Shown here piece after piece: positions 14,701-15,083 of a stretch of 15,083 bases of DNA. The first letter of the stretch is position 1. Every line of letters starts with the position of its first letter. Origin of the DNA: an uncultured Collinsella sp. (GTDB taxonomy: Bacteria; Actinomycetota; Coriobacteriia; Coriobacteriales; Coriobacteriaceae); contig CABRID010000047.1 of NCBI GenBank assembly GCA_902470895.1, forward strand, positions 1-15,083, given 5' to 3'. Under the pieces are notes generated by a model. That model was not told where the DNA came from. It did no database searches and saw nothing but the letters and a program-made list of their open reading frames with translations. A program made the position numbers and the translations under genes.

Positions 14701-15038
14701 ACTCTTGTTGGCCTGATCGAGCTGATCGTTCAGGTCGCCCAGCTTCTTCTGCTGCTGCTCGGCCTTGTCGACGGCCGCCTTAAGCTCGTCGATCTTCTCC
14801 TGAAGCGCGGCTACCTCGGCCTCGTTCTGCTCGGCGGCGTTATCGGTCACGGCCTGCGAGGCCTGATTCTTTTGCTGCTGCGCCTGCTTTTGAGACTGGC
14901 CCGCCGCGTCGGCCTTCTTCTGGGCGGCATCGTAGGCGGCCTGAGCGTCCTTGAGCTGCTTTGCCGACTCCTCGGCCAGCTGGGCAGCCGTCTTTACGAC
15001 CGCTTGGTTACCGGCGGCAACGGTATTCTCTACAGAAC
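11767..15038 (-). CDS. LAQTG-anchored coiled-coil surface protein with CAP domain, N-terminus missing
   Basis: The frame is open for 1089 residues up to the adapter, so signal peptide and true start are lost. A GTG at 14850 is only an internal Val codon; 62 further in-frame residues of the same coiled-coil type precede it. Visible residues about 1-390 and 645-1019 are Ala/Lys/Gln/Glu/Asp-rich heptad-like coiled coil. Between them, about 392-640, is a globular part with a CAP (SCP/PR-1) domain: WGHSNCYFDNGENLAGG gives H505 and E514, and YHECGHYLNI gives H581, the usual CAP cavity residues. The C-terminus has LAQTG at 1053-1057, a hydrophobic helix and a basic DRRRKQM tail, a sortase wall-anchor signal; LAxTG is the form favoured by class E sortases of actinobacteria. 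Bacterial CAP domains occur in secreted proteins of varied, often unknown function. It ends in a strong terminator. Likely role: surface adhesion or interaction, inferred only. Confidence 0.93.
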
Positions 15039-15083
15039 CTGTCTCTTATACACATCTGACGCTGCCGACGATACTCCTTGTGT
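15039..15083 (-). other. Illumina Nextera i5-side adapter (not genomic)
   Basis: 15039-15057 is the Tn5 mosaic end and 15058-15071 completes the Nextera read-1 adapter in reverse complement. 15072-15079 (TACTCCTT) is the complement of an i5 index I recall as S507/N507 (AAGGAGTA), and 15080-15083 begins the P5 arm. Genomic sequence ends at 15038. Confidence 0.98.

Noticed and set aside
11767..15038. Long tandem DNA repeats or a CRISPR array in the repetitive coiled-coil region.
   Set aside because: The repetition is at the amino-acid level with varied sequence; no fixed-length repeats with regular spacers are seen.

Overview
The window is a whole assembled contig from a high-GC Gram-positive bacterium, most likely a gut Collinsella or a close Coriobacteriia relative. 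This rests on several things: high GC with heavy GTG start use, a clustered amaP / DUF2273 / asp23 unit, a C-terminal LAQTG sortase signal (the variant linked to actinobacterial class E sortases), and the overall gene mix. The taxon is inferred from gene content; no rRNA is present. Both ends are Illumina Nextera library adapter, not genome: bases 1-45 and 15039-15083. Only 46-15038 is biological.

Layout, left to right: a truncated zinc-ribbon membrane protein (-), a YitT-family membrane protein (-), an alkaline-shock type envelope unit transcribed as amaP, DUF2273, asp23 (-), yebC (-), a 727-residue polytopic DUF6020-like membrane protein directly downstream of lgt (-), a NifU-like iron-sulfur carrier (-), a dCMP deaminase (-), coaX (-), a divergently transcribed OPT-family peptide transporter (+), and a very large LAQTG-anchored surface protein with a CAP domain set between long coiled coils (-), whose N-terminus is lost at the contig end. 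All genes except the OPT transporter are on the minus strand. No intergenic gap exceeds about 210 bases.

The genes look mostly like core functions in short transcription units. Envelope themes recur: Lgt lipidates lipoproteins, AmaP/Asp23 respond to envelope stress, the DUF6020-like protein is a candidate envelope-polymer enzyme, and the last gene is a wall-anchored surface protein. Cofactor and nucleotide genes (coaX, dCMP deaminase, NifU-like) lie between them.

The most interesting non-coding signal is a set of three stem-loops that begin 0-1 base after the stop codons of asp23, the DUF6020-like gene and lgt. Their stems differ in sequence, but their loops share GGG(A/T)CAGG in the gene-sense direction, and they lack the U-tract of ordinary terminators. 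A second candidate is the roughly 100-base leader of the OPT transporter, where a GC-rich hairpin competes with, or forms a pseudoknot with, a segment five bases before the ribosome binding site.
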